NCBI GenBank assembly: GCA_024123915.1
Contig: CP099650.1
Span: forward strand, 6,200,001-6,264,000
Reading direction: 5' to 3'
DNA length: 64,000 bases
Origin: Oxalobacteraceae bacterium OTU3CAMAD1
GTDB lineage: Bacteria > Pseudomonadota > Gammaproteobacteria > Burkholderiales > Burkholderiaceae_D
Position numbers and translations under genes: made by a program. Under the pieces are notes generated by a model. It worked only from the letters and a program-made list of their open reading frames with translations. It did no database searches and was not told the DNA's origin. How positions within the stretch are numbered: position 1 is the stretch's first letter; every line of letters starts with the position of its first letter. Positions 17,151 through 25,775 of the stretch are shown here, one piece after another.

Positions 17151-18053
17151 TCACATCCCCGCCAGCATCCCCGCCACCGTCGGATAACGCAACCGCACGC
17201 CTAATTCCCGCTTGATGCGTCCGTTGCTCAGCCTGCGCGACTCGGACATGAACGACAGCAGCGCCGGCGTGATCACCTGTTGCAATTCAGCACGCGGCAA
17301 ACGCGGCGGACGTTGCATGCCGAAAGCGTCCGCCACCGCGTCGAAATACTCCGCCATCTTCATATCGCTGTCATCGACCGCGTGGTAGATACGGTTTGGC
17401 AAGCCGCCAAACAGCGCGCTGACGATGATCGTCGCCAGGTCGTCGGCATGGATATGGTTGGTATATACGTCCTCGGCGGCCAGCAAGGCCGGCGTGCCCT
17501 GCTGCAAGCGCTTGATCGGCAGCCGCTCGGCCCCATAAATCCCCGGCACGCGCAGTATGGACAGGTCCGAACCGGCACGCACGGCCCAGCGCCGCAGCAC
17601 GGCCTCGGCGTCGACCCGGCGCGTGGCCCGGGGGTTGCGCGGCGCCACCGGACGGCTCTCGTCAAACAACGCTCCGCCGCAATCGCCGTACACCCCGGTG
17701 GTGCTGACATAAACCATGCGGCCTTGCTCAGGTAAAATGGCGGTCAGGTTACGCGTGCGTCGGTCCAGCGCGCCCTCGGCCGGCGGCGGCGCCAGGTGCA
17801 CCACGTATTGGGCCAGCCCGGCCAGGCGCCGCAAGCTGGCGGGATGGTCGAGATCGGCCACCAGCGGCACGGCGCCCAGCGCGCGCAATTCGGCGCGACG
17901 CTCGGGCTGGCTGGTGGTGGCGAACACGCGGAAATGGCGCCGCAGCAGCGGCACCAGGCGCATGCCGACGTCGCCGCAGCCGACGATCAGCAGACGCGGC
18001 CGGTTGAATGCGTGGGAATGTAGTTCGTGATTGATTAGCTTGATGTTTTTCAT
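17151..18053 (-). CDS. NAD(P)-binding SDR/epimerase-like protein (YeeZ-type)
   Basis: A 300-residue protein of the extended short-chain dehydrogenase fold. LLIVGCGDVGMRLVPLL is the dinucleotide-binding loop, and YVSTTGVYGD with DESRPVAPRNP matches atypical epimerase-like members. RVPGIYG and NHIHADDLA are the later landmarks. The catalytic Tyr-xxx-Lys pair is not obvious, as in other YeeZ-like proteins, so catalysis is uncertain. The ATG at 18053 was chosen because the frame beyond it only mirrors the divergent flavoprotein gene, whose start is 12 bp away. A shared promoter region is therefore very compact. Confidence 0.88.
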   Translation of the reverse strand: MKNIKLINHELHSHAFNRPRLLIVGCGDVGMRLVPLLRRHFRVFATTSQPERRAELRALGAVPLVADLDHPASLRRLAGLAQYVVHLAPPPAEGALDRRTRNLTAILPEQGRMVYVSTTGVYGDCGGALFDESRPVAPRNPRATRRVDAEAVLRRWAVRAGSDLSILRVPGIYGAERLPIKRLQQGTPALLAAEDVYTNHIHADDLATIIVSALFGGLPNRIYHAVDDSDMKMAEYFDAVADAFGMQRPPRLPRAELQQVITPALLSFMSESRRLSNGRIKRELGVRLRYPTVAGMLAGM

Positions 18054-18065
18054 CTGAAGGATTGT

Positions 18066-19094
18066 ATGACGTTTCAAATTACTGTACAGCCTAGCGGCCA
18101 CCAATTCAGCTGCGAGGAAGACGAAACCGTCCTGGCGGCCGCCATCCGCGCCGGTGTCGGCTTGCCTTACGGCTGCAAGAACGGCGCCTGCAGTTCCTGC
18201 CGGGGCAAGGTTTTGTCCGGCTCGGTGACGCACAAGGCCCACCAGGAACGCGCGCTGAGCAAGGAAGACGAAGCAGCCGGCTACTCGCTGTTCTGCTGCG
18301 CCACCGCGCACGCAGACCTGGTCATCGAAGCGCGCGAAGTGGCCGGCAGCGACGACTATCCTATCCGCAAGATGCCATCGCGCGTCGCGACCCTGGAAAA
18401 AGTGGCGCCGGACGTGGTCGTGATGACCCTGCAATTGCCGGCCAACGAGACGCTGAAATTCCGCGCCGGCCAGTATATCGAATTCATGCTGCGCGACGGC
18501 AAACGCCGCAGCTACAGTATCGCTTCGCCGCCGGACCAGGGCCAGCCGCTGGCCCTGCACATCCGCCACATGCCGGGCGGCCTGTTCACCGACCAGGTGT
18601 TCACGACGATGAAGGAGCGCGACATCCTGCGCTTCGAGGGCCCGATGGGGACCTTCTTCGTGCGCGAGGATACCGACAAGCCGATGGTGCTGCTGGCCTC
18701 CGGCACCGGTTTCGCGCCGATCAAGGCGATCGTCGAGCACCTGCGGGCGCAGGACTCGCAGCGTTCGATGACCTTGTACTGGGGCGGCCGCCGCCCGCAA
18801 GACCTGTACATGGACGCGCTGTGCCGCCAGTGGGAAGCGATCCTGCCCAACTTCAAATACGTGCCGGTGATCTCGGCCGCGCTGCCCGAAGACAACTGGA
18901 ACGGCCGCACCGGCTACGTGCACGCGGCCGTCATGGCCGACCTGCCCGACCTGTCCGGCCACCAGGTCTACGCCTGCGGCGCGCCGGTGATGGTCGACTC
19001 GGCCAAGCAGGACTTTGTCGCGCAGTGCCGTTTGCCGGAGGAGGAATTCTACGCCGACGCCTTTACAACAGAAGCCGACATCAACAAACCGTAA
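18066..19094 (+). CDS. [2Fe-2S] ferredoxin-NAD(P)H reductase, CDP-6-deoxy-delta-3,4-glucoseen reductase-like
   Basis: A 342-residue flavoprotein. Residues 1-90 are a plant-type ferredoxin with the cluster Cys in YGCKNGACSSCRG and a fourth Cys in LFCC. An FAD-binding barrel follows (FRAGQYIEF, RRSYSIASPP) and then an NAD-binding domain (LLASGTGFAPIKAIVEHL, YACGAPVMVD). It should pass electrons from NAD(P)H through FAD to the iron-sulphur cluster. Burkholderiales homologues are usually annotated after the deoxysugar enzyme AscD, but no deoxysugar pathway is present, so the electron acceptor is unknown. Confidence 0.92.
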   Translation: MTFQITVQPSGHQFSCEEDETVLAAAIRAGVGLPYGCKNGACSSCRGKVLSGSVTHKAHQERALSKEDEAAGYSLFCCATAHADLVIEAREVAGSDDYPIRKMPSRVATLEKVAPDVVVMTLQLPANETLKFRAGQYIEFMLRDGKRRSYSIASPPDQGQPLALHIRHMPGGLFTDQVFTTMKERDILRFEGPMGTFFVREDTDKPMVLLASGTGFAPIKAIVEHLRAQDSQRSMTLYWGGRRPQDLYMDALCRQWEAILPNFKYVPVISAALPEDNWNGRTGYVHAAVMADLPDLSGHQVYACGAPVMVDSAKQDFVAQCRLPEEEFYADAFTTEADINKP

Positions 19095-19157
19095 CAGCAT
19101 CCAACCGGGAGCGGACTGGGATGCGGAGTCCCAGGACCCGCATCCCAGAAAGCCCCA

Positions 19158-20408
19158 ATGTCCGACAGTTCCGCCTCTTCAAACGCTGGCAACGGTTTCA
19201 GCGTTCTGCGTCACCGCAACTTCACCCTATACCTCAGCGCGCGCACCCTCGCCACCCTCGCAGTCCAGATGCAAAACGTCGCCATCGGCTGGCAGGTGTA
19301 TTCGATGACGCACAATCTGTTCGACCTTGGCCTGATCGGCCTGGCGCAGTTCGCGCCCTTCCTGCTGCTGATCCTGATCGCCGGCCACGCCGCCGACCGC
19401 TACGACCGCCGCAACCTGATCGCCATCGCGCTCGCCGCGCAACTGCTGTGCGGGCTCACCCTGCTCGCCTTCACCATGGCCGGCCTGAGTACCGTGTGGC
19501 CCGTGTTCGCCGTGCTGGTGCTGTTCGGCAGCGCGCGCGCCTTCATGGGGCCGGCCACGCAGGCCATCCTGGTCAACCTGGTGCCGCCGGAAAGCTTCAG
19601 CAAGGCCGTCGCGCTGAGCTCGTCGAGCTTCCACGTGGCCGTGATCCTCGGGCCGACCCTGGGCGGCCTGTTCTACCTGGCCGGCCCCAAAACCGTATAT
19701 ATCATTTCCTCGGCGCTGCTGGTCGCCGCCGTGGTCATGATGTGCATGGTCAAATCGGTCAAACAGCCGAGCAACCGCGAACCGGCGACATGGCACACGG
19801 TACTTGAGGGCCTGCGTTTCGTGCGCTCGCGGCCGGTGGTGCTGGGCGCGATCTCGCTCGACCTGTTCGCCGTGCTGTTCGGTGGCGCCACCGCGCTGCT
19901 GCCGGCGCTGGCGCACGACGTCCTGCACGTCGGCCCGACCGGCCTGGGCATGCTGCGCACCGCGCCCGGCGCCGGCGCCGCGCTGTGCTCGATCGCGCTG
20001 GCCTTCTTCCCGATCACGCGCCGGGTTGGCCAGTGGATGTTCGGCGGCGTGGCCGTGTTCGGCATGGGAACGCTGGTGCTCGGCGCCACCTCCACCTTCA
20101 TCGTCGCGCTGGTGGCGCTGTTCCTGATGGGCGCCGGCGACATGATCAGCGTCTATGTGCGCCACCTGCTGGTGCAATACGAAACGCCGGACGCGATACG
20201 CGGCAGGGTCAGCGCCGTCAACTCGGTGTTCATCGGCGCATCGAACGAATTGGGCGAGTTCGAATCGGGCGTCACCGCCGGCTGGATGGGCCTGACGCGC
20301 GCCATCCTGTTCGGCGGCGCCGCCACCCTGGCCGTGACGGGACTATGGGCCTGGCTATTCCCGGTCCTGTCGCGCATGGACCGCTTCCCGCACGAGGATA
20401 AAAAATGA
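19158..20408 (+). CDS. MFS transporter, EntS-like exporter
   Basis: 416 residues with about 12 membrane segments. The loop 2-3 motif reads GHAADRYDRRNLI and the arrangement (FRVLRHRNFTLYLSARTLATLA at the N-terminus, RGRVSAVNSVFIGASNELGEFESG late) matches the EntS/MFS_3 group of exporters for siderophores and other small molecules. Its stop overlaps the start of the DUF1345 gene by 4 bp (ATGA), so the two are translationally coupled. Substrate not indicated by neighbours. Confidence 0.9.
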   Translation: MSDSSASSNAGNGFSVLRHRNFTLYLSARTLATLAVQMQNVAIGWQVYSMTHNLFDLGLIGLAQFAPFLLLILIAGHAADRYDRRNLIAIALAAQLLCGLTLLAFTMAGLSTVWPVFAVLVLFGSARAFMGPATQAILVNLVPPESFSKAVALSSSSFHVAVILGPTLGGLFYLAGPKTVYIISSALLVAAVVMMCMVKSVKQPSNREPATWHTVLEGLRFVRSRPVVLGAISLDLFAVLFGGATALLPALAHDVLHVGPTGLGMLRTAPGAGAALCSIALAFFPITRRVGQWMFGGVAVFGMGTLVLGATSTFIVALVALFLMGAGDMISVYVRHLLVQYETPDAIRGRVSAVNSVFIGASNELGEFESGVTAGWMGLTRAILFGGAATLAVTGLWAWLFPVLSRMDRFPHEDKK

Positions 20409-21073
20409 CGCTCCTGTCGAAATTCCTGCCCAAGATAGCGCACAGCCGCCCCCACCTGACCCTAGCCATCGTGATCGGGGCCGTGGTGCTGCCCTTGCTG
20501 CCAGGCCATTGGCGCTGGCTCAGCCGCGTGCTGACGGCGTGGGACGTGGTCGTCTGGGTCTACCTCACGACGATGGGATGGATGATGCTGCGCGCCGACC
20601 AGCACGACATCAAACGCGCCGCCTGCCGCCAGGATGAGAAGGGACCGGTGATCCTGGCGACCTTGTCGATTGCCGTGATGATCAGCCTGGCCGCCATCGT
20701 CTCGCAGCTGACCACGCTCAAGGACGCGCCGCATGCCGACCTGGCGATGCACTACGGCTTCGTGGTGCTGACCTTGACGGGCTCCTGGTTCATGGTGGGC
20801 GTGATGTTCTGCTCGCACTATGCGCACCTGTATTACACCCATCCCGGCGGCGAGCCGGCGCTGGGCTTCCCGGACCGCCACCTGAAACCGAACTATTGGG
20901 ATTTCCTATACTTCTCGTTCACGATCTCGGTGGCGGTGCAGACCTCGGACGTGACCGTGCGCTGCCGGCGCATGCGCAAGGTGGTGCTGGGCCAGTCGGT
21001 GCTGTGCTTCTTCTACAACCTGGCGATTCTCGGTCTTTCCATCAATATTGCAGCGTCTCTCATCAACGGTTAG
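20405..21073 (+). CDS. DUF1345 integral membrane protein
   Basis: 222 residues with five or so membrane helices. The conserved part includes HYAHLYYTHPGGEPALGFP and PNYWDFLYFSFTISVAVQTSDVTV, the hallmark of DUF1345. No function is established for the family. It overlaps the upstream MFS gene by 4 bp, so it is probably made together with that exporter. Confidence 0.9.
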   Translation: MTLLSKFLPKIAHSRPHLTLAIVIGAVVLPLLPGHWRWLSRVLTAWDVVVWVYLTTMGWMMLRADQHDIKRAACRQDEKGPVILATLSIAVMISLAAIVSQLTTLKDAPHADLAMHYGFVVLTLTGSWFMVGVMFCSHYAHLYYTHPGGEPALGFPDRHLKPNYWDFLYFSFTISVAVQTSDVTVRCRRMRKVVLGQSVLCFFYNLAILGLSINIAASLING

Positions 21074-21143
21074 CTACTTAACGAGAACCTAAGGCAAAAA
21101 GGAGTAATATTGATTCGCAGTTCAACAACACAGGAGCAAGCAT

Positions 21144-21518
21144 ATGCAGATCAATATTAATTCCGACAAAACCATCGATCGCAACGCGGGTCTGGACGAG
21201 CATGTGCAATCAGTCGTGAACAACGCGCTTCATCGCTTTGGTGAGCAGATCACCAGTGTGGAAGTGCACCTGAGCGACAACGTGGGTCAAAAATCAGTGG
21301 ATGGCGACAACCGCGTCCTGATGGAAGCACGGGTTACCGGATACAAGCCGATCGCCGTGAGCGATCACGCAGCCACCTTGCACCAATCGATCGGCGGCGC
21401 CGCCGACAAGCTCAAACGCGCGCTCGACAGCGCCCTGGGCCGCCTGCACGACAAGGACAAGCGCCACGCGGCCGATCCTGTGGTCGCCACGGCCGATACG
21501 GACGAAGACGAGCAATAA
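21144..21518 (+). CDS. HPF/RaiA-family ribosome-associated protein
   Basis: 124 residues. MQININSDKTIDRNAGLDEHVQSVV and the following segment ITSVEVHLSDNVG, EARVTGYKPIAVSD, DKLKRALDSALGRLHD fit the short HPF/RaiA fold, which binds the 30S subunit and promotes ribosome hibernation in stationary phase. The last 20 residues are acidic and poorly conserved in style. GGAGCAAGC precedes the ATG. A REP-like doublet follows its stop by 9 nt. Confidence 0.85.
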   Translation: MQININSDKTIDRNAGLDEHVQSVVNNALHRFGEQITSVEVHLSDNVGQKSVDGDNRVLMEARVTGYKPIAVSDHAATLHQSIGGAADKLKRALDSALGRLHDKDKRHAADPVVATADTDEDEQ

Positions 21519-21527
21519 CCACGGAAA

Positions 21528-21625
21528 CACGTAGGGCGGATTAGGCGGAACGCCGTAATCGGCCATGCATATGCCGCATGCGGCGCATACATGGCCGATT
21601 ACGCTACGCTAATCCGCCCTACGTG
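21528..21625. repeat. REP-like doublet, family A, between convergent genes
   Basis: Two copies in inverted orientation (CACGTAGGGCGGATTA at the left, TAATCCGCCCTACGTG at the right) enclose a central imperfect palindrome around GCCGCATGCGGC. The 98-bp unit lies between the HPF gene and the convergent BtuF-like gene. Confidence 0.9.
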
Positions 21626-21637
21626 TTTAAGACTATC

Positions 21638-22420
21638 TCACGAGCCGCTAGCGAGCGCGCGCAAATACCGCAGCCCCTGCACCGACCGGCTGCCATACCA
21701 CGACATCATCTCTCCATCGACCAGCAGCACCGGCTTGCCCAGCTGCTTTTCCAGCGCAAACGCATGAGCTTCAGTGAATCGATACGGTTCGCTCGACAGC
21801 AGCACACCGTCGATGCCGGCCACCAACTCCGGAGACCATGCGAATTGCGGATACCGCACCTCGCCCAGGTCCGGCACGCTCCAGCCGATCTCTTCCAGCA
21901 TGCGCGCGATATACGTATCGCGCGAAATCGTCATCCAAGGGTCCTGCCAGATACAGTACAACATCGTCTGCGCCGGCCCTTTCGGCGCCGCCTGCAACAA
22001 CGCATACTCCGCCTCGAACGCCGCGCACCAGCGCTCCGCAACCTCCTCCCTGCCGAACACCCCGCCCATCAAGCGCGCCAGCGCCAGGTTGTCGCGCGGC
22101 CGCACCGGATGCGTGACGACGATATTGGGAATGAACTCGGCCAGTTCCTCGACGGTCGGCTTTTCGTTCTCGTCGATATTGACCACAAGATGCGTCGGCG
22201 CCAGCTTGCGAATCTTTTCAACGTTGACATCCTTGGTGCCGCCCACCTTGGGAATGGTCTGCACGACGTCGGCGGGATGGATGCAAAAACCGGTACGTCC
22301 CACCAGTTGCCCGGCCAGCCCGAGATCGCACAACAACTCTGTAATCGACGGCACCAGCGAGACGATGCGCGCGTTCGGGTCCGCCGGGTGCTCAGTGCCA
22401 AGCGCATCGATATAGGTCAT
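21638..22420 (-). CDS. BtuF-like helical-backbone metal/cobalamin-binding protein without signal peptide
   Basis: 260 residues with the periplasmic-binding-protein type III pattern: RIVSLVPSITELLCDLGL, GRTGFCIHP, VGGTKDVNVEKIRKLAPTHLVV, TYIARMLEEIGW and later VLLSSEPYRF. This is the fold of BtuF and ferric-siderophore receptors. There is no signal peptide at the ATG (22420), nor space for one, and no ABC transporter is adjacent. It may be a cytoplasmic cobalamin- or metal-binding protein, or its start is mis-set. No clear ribosome site. Confidence 0.83.
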   Translation of the reverse strand: MTYIDALGTEHPADPNARIVSLVPSITELLCDLGLAGQLVGRTGFCIHPADVVQTIPKVGGTKDVNVEKIRKLAPTHLVVNIDENEKPTVEELAEFIPNIVVTHPVRPRDNLALARLMGGVFGREEVAERWCAAFEAEYALLQAAPKGPAQTMLYCIWQDPWMTISRDTYIARMLEEIGWSVPDLGEVRYPQFAWSPELVAGIDGVLLSSEPYRFTEAHAFALEKQLGKPVLLVDGEMMSWYGSRSVQGLRYLRALASGS

Positions 22421-22573
22421 GAGGTTTTCCGTCTTGATAGCAATGGCAATATTGAAGCACTCCACACCACAACACGCAACAACTACGTGACCCGGCCCCC
22501 TCGTTTGGGTATGATGTTTGAGTATCATAAGAATGCCTGCCAGCATAAATCGCTGCGCTATTGAAAGATTATC

Positions 22574-23554
22574 TTGAAACAGATCAGCACCTTCGGCACC
22601 TCCACCCACCAGATCGGCGACTTGCAGCTGCTGCGCAATGCGAATGATGACGCCGCCATCGCCAAACTGCTGGCGCACTGCCCCATCATGCGGCTGGACG
22701 CGGACGAAGCGGTCACAGACTCGAGCAAGGCGCGGCTGTATATCGTGCTGCGCGGCGCGCTGTCGGTGGCCACCGACACCCGCACCGGCATGGCCGACGG
22801 CACCGTCAGCAAGATCCTGCCCGGCGAAAGCGTCGGCGAGCAATCGGTGCTCGACGAGGAAGCCAATCTGTCGAGCATCACCGCGCTGGAGGAAAGCGAC
22901 GTGCTGGTGATCGAGGCGGAGATCGTCTGGCAATTGATCGACGAATCGAACGTGCTGGCGCGCAATCTGCTGCGCCTGTTGTCGTTCCGCATACGCGCCG
23001 CCAACGCGCAGTTGCGCCGGCGCCAGAAACTGGGCGAGTTCTATCGTCAGTTGTCGATGATCGACGGCCTTACGGGCCTGTACAACCGCGCCTGGCTCAA
23101 CGACCTGCTGCCGACAATGATCACCACCGCGCACGGCTCGAATTCGCCGCTGGCGCTGATCATGATCGATCTGGATCACTTTAAACGTTTCAATGACAGC
23201 CACGGCCACCTGGCCGGCGACCAGGCCTTGCGCTCGGCCGCGCAGGTGCTGAGCGGCGCGTTGCGCCCGACCGATTTCGCCGTGCGTTACGGCGGCGAGG
23301 AAATGATGGTGCTGCTGCCGGACACGCAGCGCAAGGTGGCGCTGGCGGTGGCCGAGCGCTTGTGCGAGCGGATGCAGCAAGCGGTGGTGTTCAGCGACAT
23401 GCGCGCGCCGCTGCCGCACATCACCGCCTCGTTCGGCGTCGCGATATTGCAGCCTCAACAGAACGAACAAGACCTGATCGCCGCCGCCGACGCCGCGCTC
23501 TACCGCGCCAAGGAACTAGGCCGCAATCAGGTGGTGCAGGAAGAACTGGCGTAG
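22574..23554 (+). CDS. Cyclic-nucleotide-binding-like domain fused to GGDEF diguanylate cyclase
   Basis: 326 residues. Residues about 25-145 resemble a CRP-type cNMP-binding domain (LYIVLRGALSV, LPGESVGEQSVL, ALEESDVLVIEAEIVWQLI). A helix then leads to a GGDEF domain from about 155 (DGLTGLYNRAWL, MIDLDHFKRFND). The active-site motif reads RYGGEEMMV, so the usual final Phe is Met; the catalytic Glu pair is kept. Start: an in-frame stop at 22562 leaves TTG (22574) as the likely initiator, preceded by GAAAG. It lacks an EAL domain and should link a small ligand to c-di-GMP synthesis. Confidence 0.9.
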   Translation: MKQISTFGTSTHQIGDLQLLRNANDDAAIAKLLAHCPIMRLDADEAVTDSSKARLYIVLRGALSVATDTRTGMADGTVSKILPGESVGEQSVLDEEANLSSITALEESDVLVIEAEIVWQLIDESNVLARNLLRLLSFRIRAANAQLRRRQKLGEFYRQLSMIDGLTGLYNRAWLNDLLPTMITTAHGSNSPLALIMIDLDHFKRFNDSHGHLAGDQALRSAAQVLSGALRPTDFAVRYGGEEMMVLLPDTQRKVALAVAERLCERMQQAVVFSDMRAPLPHITASFGVAILQPQQNEQDLIAAADAALYRAKELGRNQVVQEELA

Positions 23555-23557
23555 TCC

Positions 23558-25000
23558 TTACTGCGCCGGAGCGATCAGCTCCACGTACTCATACAACTCC
23601 GCCAAAATCTGCTCGGCCCGCTCATCCGCATCCTGCTGCAGATGATCGATCTCGCCAAAGAACTGATCGATGCTGCGCGCACCGCCGGCCCCATCGTAAA
23701 ACCGCGCCGCCCGATGCTGCTCCCAATGCTCCATCTCCGGCTCGGACAAGGTCTCCGGGAAGTTACGCGCGCGATATCGGAACAGCAATTCCACCAGGCG
23801 CGGATCATCGAACGACGGCGACGCCACCGCCAGTTTCGCCGGCGCCTCCTTGCGCAAGGACTCCAGCAAACGGCGATCCTCCTTGCCGATAAAGCCGTTA
23901 TACAAATCCTCATCGACATCGAGCTCGGCGCCCGGCGGACGATAAAACACCTGCTCCCACTCGATATCCATATTGCGCCCGGCGGCGGCCAGCGCGGCAA
24001 ACGCCTTGCCCTGCTCCAGATCGATACCCCACTGGGCCGCCATGGCCGGCGACAGCGTCTTCAGGTTCGACACCAGCATCGGCGATTTGTTCAGATGAAT
24101 GCTCTTGACCGGCAGCCGCGTCATGCCTTCCGGCAGCGCGTCGGTGCGCGTGAAGATGCGCGTGCGAATCGTGTCCGCATCCAGGGTGAACAACTCGGTC
24201 GGATCGTAGGTGCAATCCCAGACAATGACTTCGTTCTTGTTGGTCGGATGCGTCGCCAGCGGCCACACCAGCGCGATGCAGCCGCGCTCGGCCGGGAACA
24301 TGCCCGACACGTGCAGGAACGGCGCGCGCAGCTGCGGCGCCAGGTGCATGCCGATCTCGTCGGCTACGCGGTCCTTCTTGTGCAGCGCGAAGCAGAAGTC
24401 GAACAGTTTCGGCTGCTTCTGCTTGATCAGCCGCGCCAGCGCGATGGTGGCGCGCACGTCGGACAGCGCGTCGTGCGCGGCCTCGTGCAGCAGCCCGTTG
24501 GCCTTGGCCAGGTCTTCCAGCCGGAAGCTGGGCTTGCCGTCGGCCTTCTTCGGCCATTCGATGCCTTCCGGACGCAGCGCATACGTCATCCGCACCACGT
24601 CCAGCAGGTCCCAGCGGCCGCACTGGTTCTGCCATTCGCGCGCGTACGGATCGATCAGGTTACGCCAGAACATGAAGCGGGTGATCTCATCGTCGAAGCG
24701 AATCGTGTTGTAGCCGACGCCGACGGTGCCCGGCTTGGCAAACGCCTGCTCGATGGTGGCGGCGAACTTATGCTCCGGCACGCCCCATTCCAGGCACTGC
24801 TGCGGCGTGATGCCGGTGATCAGGCAAGATTGCGGATCAGGCAAGAAGTCATTGGCCGGCTTGCAATACAACATGATCGGGTCGCCGATCTCGTTGAGGT
24901 CGGCGTCGGTGCGGATCGCGGCGAATTGCGCCGGGCGATCGCGACGCGTCTGCGCGCCAAAGGTTTCGTAGTCGTGCCAAAGAAAAGTCTGTGTGGTCAT
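23558..25000 (-). CDS. sbcB: Exodeoxyribonuclease I
   Basis: 480 residues. The DnaQ-like exonuclease core has FLWHDYETFG (first acidic pair), GYNTIRFDDEITRFMFWRN, and HDALSDVRATIALARLI (the final His/Asp). The SH3-like and helical C-terminal regions typical of ExoI follow (QFFGEIDHLQQDADERAEQILAE at the very end). It degrades single-stranded DNA 3' to 5' and takes part in recombination and mismatch repair. Length matches E. coli SbcB (about 475). It is convergent with the GGDEF gene, with 3 bp between the stops. Confidence 0.96.
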   Translation of the reverse strand: MTTQTFLWHDYETFGAQTRRDRPAQFAAIRTDADLNEIGDPIMLYCKPANDFLPDPQSCLITGITPQQCLEWGVPEHKFAATIEQAFAKPGTVGVGYNTIRFDDEITRFMFWRNLIDPYAREWQNQCGRWDLLDVVRMTYALRPEGIEWPKKADGKPSFRLEDLAKANGLLHEAAHDALSDVRATIALARLIKQKQPKLFDFCFALHKKDRVADEIGMHLAPQLRAPFLHVSGMFPAERGCIALVWPLATHPTNKNEVIVWDCTYDPTELFTLDADTIRTRIFTRTDALPEGMTRLPVKSIHLNKSPMLVSNLKTLSPAMAAQWGIDLEQGKAFAALAAAGRNMDIEWEQVFYRPPGAELDVDEDLYNGFIGKEDRRLLESLRKEAPAKLAVASPSFDDPRLVELLFRYRARNFPETLSEPEMEHWEQHRAARFYDGAGGARSIDQFFGEIDHLQQDADERAEQILAELYEYVELIAPAQ

Positions 25001-25076
25001 AGAAGCGCATTCAGGGGTGCTACAGTTATTCTAAAAACTGCCGATAATTCAATGGTATTCCAACCGGAGCAACATC

Positions 25077-25652
25077 ATGGCTACTCCCGTCTCAGTTACA
25101 TCAGGCAGCACGGCCGCCAAGGCCGCACCACTCCAGGCGAAGGACGTCCAGGCCAAGGACGAGAGCACGATGTCGGTCGGCGCCAAGGCCAAGGCGCAAC
25201 TCAACGCTTCCATCGTACAAGCTTCTTTGACGGTATCATTGAAATCTTCCAACGAACCGATGTCGGTCGTGCTGAAAACGGCGCTGACCGGCATTAACGA
25301 GGCGCTCAAGGACGACTTCGGCGACAACGCCATCCAGAACGCCGTGTCGCAGGACAATACGCCGGAAGGCACCGCGAGCCGCATTGTATCGCTGTCGACC
25401 GCATTTTACGACGCGTTCAAGCAGCAGAACCCAGGTGTGGATGAAGAGACGCTGCTTAACAAGTTCGTCGATACCTTGAAAAAGGGCGTCGACCAAGGCT
25501 TCGGCGAGGCGCGCGACGTGCTGGAGGGATTGAAAGTGTTGGGTGGCGAGGTCGCCAGCAATATCGACAAGACCTACGAACTGGTGCAGAAGGGGTTTGA
25601 GGATTTCATCGCCTCGCGCCTGGCGAAGCCGGCGGAAACAGAAAAACCGTAG
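25077..25652 (+). CDS. DUF5610-domain protein
   Basis: 191 residues. A Ser/Thr/Ala-rich N-terminal stretch (MATPVSVTSGSTAAKAAP) precedes a helical domain: KAQLNASIVQASLTVSL, VVLKTALTGINEALKDDFG, TASRIVSLSTAFYDAF and FGEARDVLEGLKVLGGEV, which fits DUF5610 as I remember it. No function is known. There is no signal peptide or membrane span. The stop codon TAG lies inside the flanking REP-like repeat (CGTAGGGCGG), so the present C-terminus may have been set by insertion of the repeat. Confidence 0.83.
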   Translation: MATPVSVTSGSTAAKAAPLQAKDVQAKDESTMSVGAKAKAQLNASIVQASLTVSLKSSNEPMSVVLKTALTGINEALKDDFGDNAIQNAVSQDNTPEGTASRIVSLSTAFYDAFKQQNPGVDEETLLNKFVDTLKKGVDQGFGEARDVLEGLKVLGGEVASNIDKTYELVQKGFEDFIASRLAKPAETEKP

Positions 25653-25744
25653 GGCGGATTAGGCGGAACGCCGTAATCCGCCATTGCATGCGTCATCGGC
25701 GGCGCATGCAATGGCGGATTACGCTGCGCTAATCCGCCCTACGT
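25648..25744. repeat. REP-like doublet, family A, overlapping the stop codon of the DUF5610 gene
   Basis: Left copy CGTAGGGCGGATTAGG and right copy TAATCCGCCCTACG enclose a central palindrome with 13-bp perfect arms (GCCATTGCATGCG and CGCATGCAATGGC). It lies between the DUF5610 gene and convergent pyrF. Confidence 0.9.
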
Positions 25745-25775
25745 ATCTCCGTGAGCTGCACGCTCTGCGGCCAAA

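Noticed and set aside
18054..19100. Long N-terminal extension of the minus-strand SDR-like gene
   Set aside because: It is only the open antisense frame of the Fe-S flavoprotein gene. The SDR fold begins at the ATG at 18053.
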